NCBI GenBank assembly: GCA_015956445.1
Contig: WIUZ02000002.1
Span: 2,914,001 to 2,978,000, forward strand
Source: Thelephora terrestris
Taxonomy: Eukaryota; Basidiomycota; Agaricomycetes; Thelephorales; Thelephoraceae
Length of the DNA stretch: 64,000 nt
Direction: 5' to 3'
Positions 11,970 to 24,888 of the stretch are shown piece after piece. The number at the start of each line of letters is the position of its first letter. Within the stretch, counting starts at the first letter, position 1. A program made the translations under genes and the position numbers. The notes beneath the pieces are model-generated. The model did not search any database. It had not been told where the DNA came from and worked only from the letters and a program-made list of their open reading frames with translations.

Positions 11970-13561
11970 ATGACTCGATGCGCGCGCAAGGGCTGTGGAA
12001 AGGAATACGACAAGGATGCAAACACGGAGGAAAACTGCTCCTACCACCCCGGTGATCCCGTGCGGCACCTCGCCGTTATCCCTCACGCGTTCTTCAATAT
12101 TCGCTCACCGTCACGCCGTGATACTTCAGGTTTTTCACGAAGGGCTTAAATCCTGGTCATGTTGCAATACTGTGAACAAACCAGTCCTGGAATTTGATCA
12201 ATTCATGCAAATTTCGGTGGGTGATCAGACCGGTTTAAGACTCGAGGGCTTTCAGCTAAGAACATGATCGGTAGGGTTGCGCAGTCGGGTCGCATTTGGA
12301 GCACATCCCTCAAAATCAGGCGCCGAAGCCCACCCAGAGCGCTGCTAGTTTGACGCTGACCTCATCTGCGGGAGGTAAAGAGAGTTATTCGACCAGACCT
12401 TCTGAGCCATCGCCGAAGCTGGTCGGTGGCACCAGCACACCAAAACAAGAGCCGGTGGTAATCGAAGAGGATGATCCCACTGTCGTTGTTACTCCTGGCA
12501 CCCAATGCAAGCGTCAGGGCTGTCACGCGACATATGTCAGTGACGCAGAAAGCCGGGAGGGAGATGGACCAGGGACCGTGTGCACATACCATCCCAGACC
12601 TGTTGGTGATCTGCCTGCCTTATGACGTATTATTACTGATAACATTACGCAGCCTATATTCCACGAAGGTAGCAAGGTAACACAACATTTCACCGGAAAC
12701 TTTTGCACATTCATTAATATGTATCATATGATGTCAGGGATATCTCTGCTGCAAGCGTCGTGTGCTAGAGTTCGACGAATTTCTAAAGATTGGTGGTTGT
12801 GCGCATGGCCGACATTTGTTCGCCCCCAAGTCCAACCCATCCACTGTACGTGCAATCCACCTCCCCCACTCGTTGTGCTTGATCTGAGCGTACGATTTTC
12901 TGGCACACCTCAGACCGAGGAATTCACTGACTGTCGCATCGATCATTATCAAACTCCAGCCAACGTGAACGTCTCCGTATTTGCCAAACAAGTTGACAAG
13001 GAACGCAGTACAATTATCTTCGAGTCGGAAAAGGTATATCTCGCTCAATCCGCAATGACTTCTTACCAGACACATAAACTGACGACACGTGCCGCCGCTC
13101 TCGTTGATATATCGACAGATCCATATCGATCTGTATCTACCCGCTGGGAAACGTTTCAAACGCTCTCTCGACTTGTTTGGTGCAATAGATCCCGATACAT
13201 CATCATTCAGGGTTTTGGGCACAAAGGTACGCCAGAAATGTTCGAACCCAGCCTTCATCTCGAAGGCTCTACCCCCTCGTCGTTTTGTCACTTTCTTGCA
13301 TCTTGTCATCGGCAAAGTTCCGAACCGCGTATCGAATTTAAATCATCCTACGTCATGCTAACTGAGACTCACCCTTTTCCTGGTCAGGTGGAATTAAATC
13401 TCAAGAAATCAGACGGAAGGAGTTGGACCTTGCTTGAGAAGACGACTCAGGACCTCGGGGGATTCCAACTTACGTTTGGAGTCGGAGGAAGGACCGGCAC
13501 TATTGGTGCAAAGGAGATAATCGTTGATCCCTCCATTCAGCAACAATTCAAGAGTCAGTAG
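11970..13561 (+). CDS. CHORD-CS domain protein (CHORDC1/RAR1-like HSP90 co-chaperone)
   Basis: Two zinc-binding cysteine/histidine-rich domains followed by a CS (p23-like) domain, as in CHORDC1/Chp1 and, without CS, plant RAR1. Such proteins work with HSP90 and SGT1 in stress and NLR-type complexes. Eight exons give 345 residues: 11970-12059, 12130-12216, 12275-12601, 12653-12676, 12738-12845, 12914-13033, 13119-13226 and 13388-13561. CHORD1 (about 1-65) shows CARKGCGKEYD, ENCSYHPG, FHEGLKSWSCC and FDQFMQISGCAVGSH. CHORD2 (about 138-208) shows CKRQGCHATY, CTYHP, FHEGSK/GYLCCKRRVLEFDEF and IGGCAHGRH. The CS domain (about 216-310) starts DHYQTPANVNVSVFAK and continues IHIDLYLPAGKRF. The fourth exon is only 24 nt. 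The last intron (161 nt) is long for this locus. Confidence 0.93.
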
Positions 13562-13698
13562 GTTTACCAACATCTGTGCACCATTCGTCGCAGATCCGTG
13601 GGCAATCAAGGTGTCTCTGTAATTGGGGCTGCGGTATGCGGGGCCAAGGCCAGCATGATGTCTGGTCCTGCTCTAGATAATAATAACGCTGTATGAGT

Positions 13699-16600
13699 CT
13701 ATAGAATTCCAGGCTTCTCTATCTTCTCGAAGGCCTGGATGAGGTCTCCCACCTCAAGTCCGTCGAAGCCGCGGATACTGAGACCGCATTCTAACCCTTT
13801 ACCCGCTTCCACAATGTCTTTCTTGAGATGCTTGAAGGTGTCCAGATGACCTGCACCGAAAAGGGCCATGGTCAACAAGGGACTAACAGGTGCAAGCGGA
13901 GCAAGGTCACGAAAGAGGTTGAAGACGTACCTTCAAAGATGGTTTCGCGTTTCCTCACGACCCTGACATGTTTGGATTTTTCCACCACCCCATTTGCAAC
14001 CCTACAACCGGCGACCTTCATTGTTTGCTTAGACTTGAGTTGTATGTCGAACAGCTGCAAAACATTGGCTTCTCCGGTGACCTTCGTCTCAGTTATTGGT
14101 GCAAGGAGTTGGATCACATGTGAGCGGATGTCGTCGATCAGAGAATAGATGACCTTTGACGAGATCAGAGGGACAGAATGTTGCTTCGCAAGGACTTCGA
14201 CTGAACGAGGAGTTGACACAGTGAAAGCAACGATGGTCCCTACGGGTGCAGTCTAAATTAAGTGCCCCTTCCAAAGACTACGTGAAACATAGGACGTACC
14301 TTGAGCGACCTGTGCCCGAAACACGTCCGACTCCGTAACGTCACCTACCCCAGACGAGATGATTTTCACGCATGCCTCCTTGTTCCCAATACACTGAAGG
14401 GCGTCGACCACAGCCTCCACACTTCCGCTCACATCTCCCTTGACCACCAACCTCAGCTCCTTTGGGCCCTGCTCCTGTTCTACTTGGTGATTGTTGACTG
14501 ACGCGCCCGAAGCTTCCTCAGCCTCCCGACGATCCCGCTCCAATCGCCTTTGCTCGTTGATAGCTTCCAAATCTTCCATCGTGCCCTCAAGGTCAGCTTT
14601 CCTTTCCCGGTTCGCGATTGCCTTCTTGACATTGGCCTCAGCGCCTTGCAAAACTTCATCTCCGGCACCTGGGAGCGATTTCCATCCCGTCACTGTCACA
14701 GCCATCCCAGGGTACGCAGCCTTAACGGGCTTATCCGAGGAATCCAGCATGGTGCGAACCTTGCCGTGGTGAGTTCCACAAATCACATGGGCGCCGGGCT
14801 TAAGGCATCCTCGAAGCAGGAGGACGGTCGCAACGGGTCTGGAGTCACGGTTCAAACAAAGGTATTCAGTGACAAACGCGCTGAACGACGTACCCTAATC
14901 CTTTTCGGATTTTCGATTCGAGGACGTATCCTTGGATATCACCATCTCGCTCGGCGCGGAGCTCCTGAGTTTCAGCGATCAATGATATTGTCTCTACGAG
15001 ATCATCCAACCCCTTTCCTGTCAAGCCCGAGACTGGGACGCAGGGAATATCACCACCAAACGCTTCTAACTGAACCCCTTCAGCAAGGAGTGCGTTTTGG
15101 GCTTTTTCCTAAGAGGTTTCATAAGTTTGCAGTGGAAGATACGGTACAGCGAAGCGCCCACAATATCCACACCGGGCTTATCAATCTTGTTGATTGCGAC
15201 AACCGCGGTGATTTTTTCTTGTTGGATCAGGTCTAAAACCTCCCTCGTCTGCGGCATGATTCCATCGTCTGCGGCAACCACCAATACTACGATATCCGTT
15301 ACGCTTGCTCCTCGAGCTCGCATAGCAGAGAAGGCAGCATGTCCCGGGGTGTCCAAGAATGTGATGGTTTTAGGTGCTTCACCAGAGCTCGCGGGAACTG
15401 GGACGGAAAAAGCACCAATATGTTGAGTAATGCCGCCAGCTTCTCCCTTGGCCACCGAAGTTGAACGAAGTTTATCCAATAAAGTCGTCTTGCCGTGGTC
15501 AACGTGACCCATAATTGTGACAATTGGGGGACGCAAGGGAAGCGTCGAGGGGTCTGGGTGAGTAGTGCTGTAAAAATATTGGTTCAGACTTTATGAGCCT
15601 CTAGTTCCGATGCGTACGGTGGGTAGATATCGAAAGCAGCTTCATCGTTTACGATTGGATTACGGCCGAATTCCATTGCGATCAGACTTGCATACTCAGC
15701 GGTCAGAACTGATGTGGACGACTGTGAGCATTACGTTCAGTCAATCGGACACGAAATCGCACACCATGATCGTAAGATGATTGTTCCTCCATCCCAGCCT
15801 TAGCCATCACCCGTTGCAATCGATCTAAGACGCAGGTTATCGTCAAATCCCACAACCAGACAATCCAAAGTCCTCACCAAGACTGACATTCAACAAGCGA
15901 GCGAAGTTTCCAACGGATACTGTGGATGGAACATTGATATCGGGGTTGACACGTAGGGACTTCTTCGCCTTCCGGACCTTTGGTTTGGGGGTAATCCTCA
16001 TATCCTGAATTCTGGGTTGATGAGGGATAATGTCGTGGCCTTGCCGAGATCGCAGGGACCCGCGCGGCTTGTACCTCTCATTCGCTTCCCAGCGTCGGTT
16101 TTGCCGGGGTGGATGCTGGTCCTCCCATGGTTTTATGAGTGAGCGATGCGATTCGCCCACTTGTTCCTCTCGAAGTTCGGCCCCGCTACTTCGCTCATCG
16201 ACCTGTAACACCCGGGATGGACCTACAATTGGCTCGTCCGCGACAGGTTTCGCGGACGTCGAGGGAGTGACATTATGTGGAGTAAACCTTGAGGGCTTTG
16301 ACCATTTTCCTGTCGCAGGAGCGCCTCGTGGCTGTCTAAAGGAGACCGAGGGTTTGTGTCTGGGACCTTGATTATGCGAGGGGATAGCCTGTAAGTCCCT
16401 TCTATGCGAAATGGGTTGAATCTTGCTCTCTGCTTTGGTTGATGGCTTCTCTAATTCTGGTTTGGCCCACTTTGAGAAGGGAGGGGCCCATTTTCCGAGA
16501 CCAACCGACGTAGGCGTTGTGAGCAGGGACGGTGGGACTGTCGGCCTGTTGTTGGGAATATCCCATGCACTCTGCCGTGTACTGACCTGCAAGAAACAGC

Positions 16601-16737
16601 GTGTCAATTGTATGAAGTAAATGTGTGCGTTGGCGAAGTGTTTGCGCACTTACCGCCTGTTTGGTCGCGGTAGCAGTCGTCCTGGCCTGGATGTGCCTAG
16701 AGAAAGAGAAAATCTTGCCGCCACGACGCCTATGCAT
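13699..16737 (-). CDS. IFM1: Mitochondrial translation initiation factor IF-2
   Basis: IF-2 is the GTPase that brings initiator tRNA to the mitochondrial small ribosomal subunit. The N-terminus ([19 protein letters not shown]) is a mitochondrial presequence, followed by a low-complexity basic region. The IF2_N-like segment reads [18 protein letters not shown]. The G domain has all GTPase boxes: GHVDHGKTT (G1), GGITQHIG (G2), DTPGH (G3) and NKID (G4). Domains II, III and IV follow, with a linker rich in charged residues (about 14480-14600) and [11 protein letters not shown] in domain III. The protein ends [20 protein letters not shown], and the TAG lies at 13699. Frame is kept through about nine exons. 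It is head to head with the scramblase gene (162 bp between start codons). Confidence 0.94.
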
Positions 16738-16899
16738 TATTCAGAAATTAAGAGAGGATTTTGTAGATTATTGTTCTTCAAGGAGCGAGATGTCCATCGA
16801 CTAGGGTGGCCGGGACGGAGGCGGAAGGACGGAAAGGGGGACCACGATCGAACTCCGGAAATCCCGGCTGGGTGCCGGGTGGCAAACGCAATCTCTTGG
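16738..16899. promoter_or_regulatory. Shared divergent promoter, IF-2 / scramblase
   Basis: Only 162 bp separate the start codons of two divergently transcribed mitochondrial-protein genes, so their promoters must overlap. It contains GC-rich blocks (near 16808-16870). No named element can be assigned by eye. Confidence 0.5.
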
Positions 16900-18434
16900 A
16901 TGCTTACCACTACCATCTTCCGTTGTCCTCAAGAGAACTTCAGGTGTTTTAAGCCGGCTTTTAGTGCTACGAGGCGGGCTTATACACTGTCTCGATTTCC
17001 TCCCCGAAACCCTGGGGTGGGAAGAAAGAGGCAACACGTTGCAAAGGATAGTCACTTGAATGGCACTTTACATTTCAGGCATACTCGTGAGGAGGTGCCT
17101 CACGAGGAGAAGCCTTCATCAGAGGAGTCACCACTGTGGCAAGAGAGTGCGCGGTCAGTGAACAGCGACCCAGGCGAGGGATTGAAGCGTCTCCTCATGA
17201 GCCATGAATCATTGGTGGTGACCCGGTGAGCCCTTCTCCACGCAAACTACCGGGAGCACACGCTCTGACGTCCACTGATCACAGCCGGATCGAAATGCTG
17301 AATGTATTTATCGGTTTTGAACAATCGAACAAATACGATATCGGTGGGGCTTCTTTCCACTTGCGACCTTGCCCATGAGTGAACGAAGTTCATGTGTAGC
17401 GACTGAGGATGGGGAACCACTAGGCCACATTGCGGAAGAGCCTAGGGGTTTTCTCTCGATATTCTTCCGCCAACTTTTCCGCACTCACAGGCCGTTCCGT
17501 GCTATCATTATGGATGATGAGGGTACACCAGTCCTCTGGGTAAGTGTGCTCCGCTTCTAAGTCGTACAGTGGGGCCAAATCTACACCGTAGCTCCGTAGG
17601 CCATTCTCTTGGATAAATTCTCGAATGTTCGTTCAGCGGCTCAAGGACTTGTCGGACCGAACGCCTGTGGAGGACGAACCTGTTCTAGACACCTTCGCCG
17701 AAGTCCAACAACGGTGGCACCTTTGGAGACGTCGTTATGATCTGTTCATTCGACGAGGGCCAAAGCGTATTCTGTCTTTGGTGTCCGATCCTCAACCAGA
17801 ACCCGAGACAGAGTCATATCACCAAATAGCCAAGATCGATGAGCCTTTCCTGGCCTGGGACTTCACGTTGAAGGATGCTCATGGTAGGGATATTGCAGGC
17901 GTTTCGAGAGCGTTTAGGGGTATTGGGCGAGAGGTATGAAGATAAATCGGACTGTACGCCTCACTCATAAACTCATCTATGCAGATGTTCACCGATACAG
18001 GTATAAGGCTCCCCTGTTTGACCCGGTCACTCGTTTACCCTGATTCGTCGTCCAGGGCGTTACACCGTTAGATTCTCACCGGCAGAGAGGCAAGTGACTG
18101 ACAATGGTGTGGTCCACGTAACTCGTGGGGAGGGTCGTGAAACCAGCCTCGATGAACGCGCGGTAAGTCAACGATCAACGCGGACGCAATGTACGATATC
18201 ATTCTAAACCCTCCCGCAGTTGATTCTTGCCACAGCAGGTACGCAGGAAACTCGTATCTTTTACCTCATTAACCAACCCTATTTACAGTAAACATTGATT
18301 TTGATTATTTCTCAAGACACTCCCGGGGGTGAGTCTTTTAATTTCCTGAATCGGGTTTTCCGTTTAAAGCTTTGAATCATTATCCCAGTGGTGGAATGGG
18401 TGTACCGTTCTTCTGGTGGAGTTCGAGCGAGTGA
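16900..18434 (+). CDS. Phospholipid scramblase family protein, AIM25-like, mitochondrial
   Basis: A fungal scramblase-family protein, similar to yeast Aim25 and mammalian PLSCR3. The ATG at 16900 gives a basic, Ser/Arg-rich mitochondrial leader. The family core follows over several exons: RIEMLNVFIGFEQSNKYD, then ATEDGEPLGHIAEE, RQLFRTHRPFRA, LRRPFSWINSRMFV, LVSDPQ…, DEPFLAWDFTLKD, REMFTDTGRYTVRF, NIDFDYFSRHSRG and the end GGMGVPFFWWSSSE. The junction at 17540-17591 is fixed by the motif RRPFSWINSR. The final acidic/Ca-binding-like beta strand and C-terminal helix NIDFDYFS are typical. Very short exons (for example MFTDTG) are used near the 3' end. Biochemical activity in fungi is not firmly established, so only the family is claimed. 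Confidence 0.9.
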
Positions 18435-19114
18435 GGCACCAGCACAAGCGCGCGCCATCCGCCGAGCGGGGCACGTTCCTCGCCCTGTGGAGCGTGGGAT
18501 GCCTCTTGTTAGGATAGATGGTGCGAATTCAATGGATTACTGAACGGGTGTGTAACTTTAACGGCGTCAAGATAACCAAGTCGTGCAGCGTGCGCGGATA
18601 GGGTGGCCACTCACTCATGCAAATGAACATCCACTATCACGGAGAGAACAGTACACTCCGGCCGCCGAGTTCCTGACGCCGCCCTCGGGTCTGGTGACCA
18701 GCAATGAGTTAGGCGTTTATCCCGAAGGCTAAATTTCTGACACGTTCTGGGGACACCTTCAACGGTTCACAACGACACCGAAATCTCCGCAAGTGTCACC
18801 CGATTTTTGACGGCCGTTACATCGTTTCTCGCAGTTGCTTCGAAATGCCCCACGTCACAAGCCACGAGACCAAGAGTCCCCAGAACGAGCCGCTCTTCTC
18901 CGTACCATACCTGAAACACATCACCGAAGGGCGTTGCCTAATTCTGGGATGGCCTTTGTGGTGAACTTTCCTGGAGAATTCTGATGGACGTGAAGTTCAA
19001 ATCTTGGACGCTGGGAGTGGAACATTGATAGTTGAAATGACACGTGTATGCTCTATCATCAAGCGGTCCTAGCGTGTATGGTACAGGCGAATCTCTGAGC
19101 AACATTAAGTAATG
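18435..19114. other. Intergenic between convergent scramblase and CDC45 genes
   Basis: About 680 bp between the stop codons of two convergent genes. Nothing gene-like was seen; it holds both 3' untranslated regions. Confidence 0.5.
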
Positions 19115-21920
19115 ATCTACCTTCCCTCACACAGTGTCTCTAAAAAGATATTGAGATCATCTTTGTTAATCTCGAGGACGCTGGTGTCGAATGAGCTGTG
19201 TCGGGTCCGGGCATTACACCGTTCCTTGGCGTCCAGGAACGCAAGGCCGAACTCACTGGAAAAAATGAGGTCAGAAATGTCCACTGAAACAAGGGGGGGG
19301 ACTCTTACTTCTTCCTCGTATCCCCAAAATCAAGAGCAGCCGTTACACCAACGACAACATACGTCCCAGACCTCTCATTCAAACAAGCAACAACGAAAGG
19401 CAGACTTTTCCTCTTGCTCCTGGATCCACCCAAAACCGTCCCGGGCGTTCTATCCCTCAGAGCGTCAACCAACCACATCGCCAGCCTTGACAGCACCCCA
19501 GGATGTGCGAATAATGCGAGGTCAGGTCCCTGAGTCAGTACGACTACCCGATGTCCCCGCATGGTTTTAATGTCCTGCTTGTCGATAATCGAAGACCCTT
19601 GCCGGATTATCGCGCGGTGAAGTGCCATCGTGAGGGAGAGCGCCTCACGGAGCCGAGTTATGCTGGAAAACCGGTTAGCTCGAACGCCGAATAAAGCAAG
19701 GCGATGAAAAAGCGCAATAGAAACCAAAAAAGGGTGACCAAAAGGACAGGGAGGGCACCCAACGAAGGGGGCCGGGCCCATGGTGTACCACGAGGTTCAC
19801 GAGCGGAAATGAAAAGCATCAACGAAGGAGCTTGAACATGACATGATGGGGACAGGAAAAGAAAGGCGTGGGGAGAGAAATCAGAAGGGGGTCAGCAAGC
19901 GTCGCGGTTTCCCTTTCAGTGCTTGGCGAAATTGAGGGAGGACGGAGAGGTGGCCTGGCGGAGAGGCCGAAATGAAAGGTGACGCTCACTCGGTCAAAGC
20001 ATCGAACGCGGTCCAGAAGTTCCGTATCCACCACTCGAGCTCTCCCCCGTCCCCACCGATCTCAGATTCATCTCCTTCCTGGCCTAGCCCTTGCGGTTTG
20101 GTCATGTCGCGGGTCGGTCCCCCATTGGAGCGATTTACACCCTCAACTAGCGCTATCTTCCCTCGTTCCTCACTGGAAACCTTATCGGGCGCTTCCCACA
20201 CCTTCCCACCACCGAACCATTCCCCGCCGTTTCGAGCACCCTCGACTTCAACTTCCATTCTGACACCTCCGGCGATGTCAAGTAACGCCGAAATGGCTTC
20301 CACGGCGTCAGCCGCGGAGAGTGGGTGTGATTTGAAACCGTAGAGACGCATGAAGGACGGATAGGTCAACTCGACCATGCCGTACTCGGGAGAAATCGCC
20401 TCGAGTTTACTTTGTAGTTGTCGTTTCAGGTCCATGTCCATGTGGAAATATGATTGTTGCGTTTGTTGGATGGAAAATCTAGAAGCGCGTCAGGCCCTGA
20501 GGTGAACGTATCCAGGGAGAGTCCTACCCCATCTTCGCTAACAGTCCAGACAGTTTCTTTCTCCCCCTTTCCTTCCAGATTCCCAATTTTCCCGCGACGT
20601 AGCTTGAGTGATACATTGCATCGTATAAATTCCAGTGTCGGAAGAGAAGGAACCGGAGTTCATCCGTTGCTCGGATCGACGAGTCGTCCGGATGTAGTGA
20701 GGTTGTCGCCGATGATGCAGCGGTCGCAGGCGGGTTGAGCCGAAAGACTTCATCGTAGAATATCGGATGATACTTGTCGTAGTCCGCGCGTGATATTCGT
20801 GAAGTCGTGTATTGATATGTTAGGCCCATGATGGCCAACCTATGTCCCATGATTTCAGTCACGCAGTAACACGACCCACCCCATAATCCGTACCACAGAA
20901 AATCGTTGTCGACACGTTCGAGAACGGTGGCCAGAAAATACACTGTGTTTGACGCACTTTGGCCGTACCAAGTTCCGCTCATGTAATGCTTTTCTAGCCG
21001 AGCCTCGTAGGTCTCTCTCTGTTCACTTGATAGCCTGTGTGTTCGCTTGAGTATTGTAAGCTTGCGTGGACTGAAGAGAGCTGATCCAGCGTACTCTTCC
21101 TAAGCGTCTTCGTTTGCGATTCCCTTGGCCTGACCCACCGAGCGATCTTCGCTTCCCGAGCCGACCATCCTCCCCGCATTCCTCGTCATCCCCATCCCCG
21201 TCGACGTCGACGTCATCGTCCTCATTTTCGTCACCCGAAGGTCCACCGTCGGAATACATATCCGAGTCCTCATCTGAATCGTGTTCTGGATCAAGCTGTA
21301 AATCCATATGTCGGCTCACACACATTCCGTAGGGACCCAGTGGGTCAGGATTAAAAATAAAGTAAGCTGACCATAATCGCTTCCCAAGCCTTTCTTTCTT
21401 CCTCGAGCTTTTCAGCTCCCCCATCGTCCCAGATGATAATCCGATCGCCATTCTCGCCGGCGCCAAACAAAGTGGCCAAGTTTTGAGGACGGGAAGAATC
21501 GATGATGTGGACCGTCACTTGTGGATCGTAGTCACCAAACCATTCAGACGATGGTAGATCCAAGATTGCACCCATGTTAAGCAGGATTAACGTGTGCAAC
21601 TTGGTCTGGCATCAGCATTACCCTGCAGAAGTAGGACATGAAAGACACACCTCGGTTTGAGTAATCAACTCATCGCGTGTGCTTTCCAGGTCCGCAATGC
21701 CAGCGACAGGCACAACCTTGTGCATAACGTCATCTTGTTTAAACAATTGTGCAAGCATCTTAGCTGCGCACAACGCGTCCACATCAGGCGCGACCAATAT
21801 GATAATCGACGAAGCTGATGTCAGTGGTGACCTGCGATGAGTTGCCAGAATTTTGTTGTATGCTTCCGCATAGGATGTCCTTGAAGCTGAAGCATACTGA
21901 GGTGGAGGTAAATACACCAT
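19115..21920 (-). CDS. CDC45: DNA replication initiation factor CDC45
   Basis: Cdc45 is the DHH-fold component of the CMG replicative helicase (Cdc45-MCM-GINS). The ATG at 21920 starts MVYLPPPQYASASRTSYAEA, followed by IIILVAPDVDALCAAKMLAQ (the DHH-like motif with its aspartates), GAILDLPSSEWFGDYDPQVT and DRIIIWDDGGAEKLEEER. An acidic linker at about 21120-21290 (DEDSDMYSDGG…EDDDVDVDGDGDDEE, then a basic patch) is typical. Later exons read DELRFLLFRHWNLYDAMYHS, KLGIWKERGRKKLSGLLAKMG, MDMDLKRQLQSKLEAISPEY and SYPSFMRLYGFKSHPLSAAD. After an intron of about 317 nt (about 19987-19671) the C-terminus resumes with ITRLREALSLTMALHRAIIR and ends INKDDLNIFLETLCEGR. The coding frame is intact. Confidence 0.95.
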
Positions 21921-24888
21921 CAGTTAGAGGAGCTCGTGAGCTGAGTAGGCGTGCGAGCAGATGGGACCTCGGGATTGGTGGAGGGACGCGACTCGACACG
22001 CTGACGTGACCATTGGGCACGTGAGCCATGTGACGCGCTTGTGGCTGAACCACGGGCAAGAAAATCAAATTTCGGGTATCTCGCTTGCTTTTCTTTTCTT
22101 TTTCTCTTCCTTAAGCTCGCAATCTAACCCACACTTTGTGAGGACCAACAGGACGGAACACCACTCGGAGTTTCCGCGGCAAAAAGGTCGGTGACCCCGT
22201 GCACTGCAGGAATGATGATCTACAAAAGGCCGCCCAATTCCATCAGCACCAGTCTCCCTGAAACGGCTCCCAAAGTCATGCGCCTTGCCTTGCCTGGGAA
22301 AGGCCTGGTGAACACACAATACGTGTACAATAACCGCGAAACCATTCTCAGTGACACCCCCCTAAAGTCGTTGAATGGGCGGAAATACCCTTAGACCCAC
22401 TCTGCGCCGGGGTACCCCTTCATATGACCTTCTGGGCCTCAGCGCTAGATTCGATTCGTCGGAGGCAAATGTAATCCCCCATCTTTGTGGGTGTCATATA
22501 GGGACACAGGGCGAACTTGGTGGATCGTTCCTCTTTGACAAACAGCATTCCGTGTCGGGTTTCCTATAGGCCGAAAGCCGGGCGGGTGGACGTTATATTT
22601 GTATAGGTGGGTAAGGTTCATCTGATCCACGCGAGAATAAAACAACGAAAGGGAGGGGGGCGCATTGAATTCGTTGAATAACAAATTTGACAGATGCCAG
22701 GAAAGCCAGTTCCAGTTTTGCCCATTTCGACCCAAGACAAAAGATCAGCTCGATTAAGAGAAGAAAACGAACGAGTGGGTTCGTGTGGCCCCCCCTCGCA
22801 CATCCCGCTCTCCGGCGGCCAGTGTGCCGCCGTTTCTAAGGAACGCCCTCCCGTGCCGACGAGGACCACGCAATCGGATCTTGATCCTGGAAACCCTTTT
22901 TGATATCGCAGTCCACCACTTTGGCCTTTCATATATCGAACGGAAGAAAAAACAAAACAGCAACCGATTTGGCCGTCAATGGCAACTTGGACGCCCCCGG
23001 ATCGAACGTCCGAACCGCAACAGGGGGTCCTATCTCGTATCGTGTGTGCACGCTTATCGATATCGCGCCTAAGTTATAAGCTTTGTACCCATGACCACTC
23101 AACTAACTTCGCGATAGGCTGCCGCTGCAAACGTGGAGCACGGGAACGTCCAACGGATCCAAATACCAAGGACCGAGACCCTATCACCACCTATCATCGA
23201 CCCCATCGAACACCTAGATTCTCAACTGCGCGTCCACCCGCCCATCACGCCATCACCCTTCGCGGTGACAGCCAAAGTGTCATCTGGTCAGTTGCACGAG
23301 TGTATCATGTGCGCACGATACGGCATCTGTGGAACAAAAGTCTGGCTCCGACGCAAGCCTATATCTTTTCTTAGTTTCGAATTTCCTGTTCTTCCACCGT
23401 TACCAAACTCTGGGACGTCCATCCAACTATGGCACCTACAATCAAACCCTCTGTGTCCCATGTGACCGTTCTCGGCACGGGGAGACTAGAAACGCCTATT
23501 CATTTGCCAATGTCATGGGTCCAGATGGCGATTCGATCTTCCTTGGGCGATCTATACCCACACCACCCACACGCAAACATAGGCGATCATCGATCACCGG
23601 TGTCACCCTTCAAAGCGGGGGGAGGAGAGGTGGGACGTTCCCCCATCAAATAACCAGCTCAATTTGTCGAATTTAGGGTCGCACCACATGGGGTTCCAGC
23701 CTTCGTTTTTCACCTTCCACGATTCAGTATTTCGAACAACGTACACATCGACCCTAGTGCTTCAAAACACGTCTTCCATCTCACACCCTTGTCGTAACCG
23801 CATAACGACAGGGCTCCAATCCCATTCACCCATACTGACGTTAACCTACTTTTTCGAAACCCCCCCTGATCTCCATCTCCAGAAACACTTGTTCTCTCGC
23901 AATCATCATTCTTTCTGACAGGCGTTTGGGGGCGTTCATCGGGTCACCCGCTCCATCGCGCCGGCGCCCAGGATGATGAGAGAGAGGAAAAGCACACCTA
24001 AGCATTCTCCATCTATTCACTCATTCCCACGTACCTCCCCTCCCTCACCTATTCAAATATGAGCGCTAGAAGCCGCCCGGCAGAATTGCGCAGAGCTTCA
24101 ATTGAGGTCTTCTAGCCTCTGCCGTTCCGTACTCGGCTCACCATCATATAATCCTTTTCGATACCCACGAGAGATCTCACGCGATGGGGGAAAGTGAACA
24201 AGCCCGGAATGCCGGGTATCTATCTCCGAGAGCAGAGAGAGTGGAATATACAAAAACAAACAGCGAAAAATAGAAACAGGGGGGAAAAGAAATCCATATC
24301 TCCAGGATCACCGTACACGAAAATGCGTCCGTTCTATCTTCGACCGTCCCTGGGGTATCCGTCCTCAAAAACATACCATTTTCTACGGAAGGAGTGATGG
24401 TACAAGAAGAAAAAGGGGGGGTGGGAAGATATAAATGAGTGTGATTGTACATGTGCATATGGCTCACCGACTATATCGTACAAAGACCCCAGAATCAAGA
24501 TGGCGGATCCTGACCTACAAAAAAGGACATGGATGAAGGGCAGGGGGGGTGGTGTGAAGAGTGGAGGGTAGGGTAAGAAATGAAAGGGGTAACATCGTAA
24601 CCAGGGTGGAAAGTACACCAGAAAAGAAGGTGAGATTACAGGGAGTGAACCTACTACACAGCTATACAAGGCGAGAAGAAGGAGCAGTGGACAAGGAAAT
24701 GTAAAAGACAAAAGGAATGGAAAGTAAGGACCCATTAGAAGGTTACCCGGTACCCTGTGAGAGACATAAAATTACTGAACAGAGGAAACATCGTGAGAGT
24801 CATGCGTGGTATCCAAGGAGATGTGAAAGAGACAAAGGGGGGAGCAGCAGGAGGGGGGGAGGTCGTGCATGCGTGTGGAGTTCAGAAA
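21921..24888. other. Gene-poor stretch, about 3 kb
   Basis: This lies between the CDC45 start and the 3' end of the Zn2Cys6 gene. The right third (24,180-24,880) is purine-rich on the plus strand and is probably the 3' untranslated region of the regulator. The best protein-like reading is a possible spliced frame on the plus strand: ATG at 22979 (MATWTPPDRTSEPQQGVLSR), donor near 23042, acceptor at 23117 and then about 55 codons. I found no family for it and no clear end. Otherwise nothing. Confidence 0.35.

Noticed and set aside
12734-13315. A 193-codon minus-strand frame across the CHORD-CS gene
   Set aside because: Antisense to well-defined CHORD2 and CS exons, with no domain of its own.
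13227-13387. An extra exon inside the long last intron of the CHORD-CS gene
   Set aside because: Direct joining of GTKV to ELNLKK gives the continuous CS-domain strand; nothing in the intron resembles the family.
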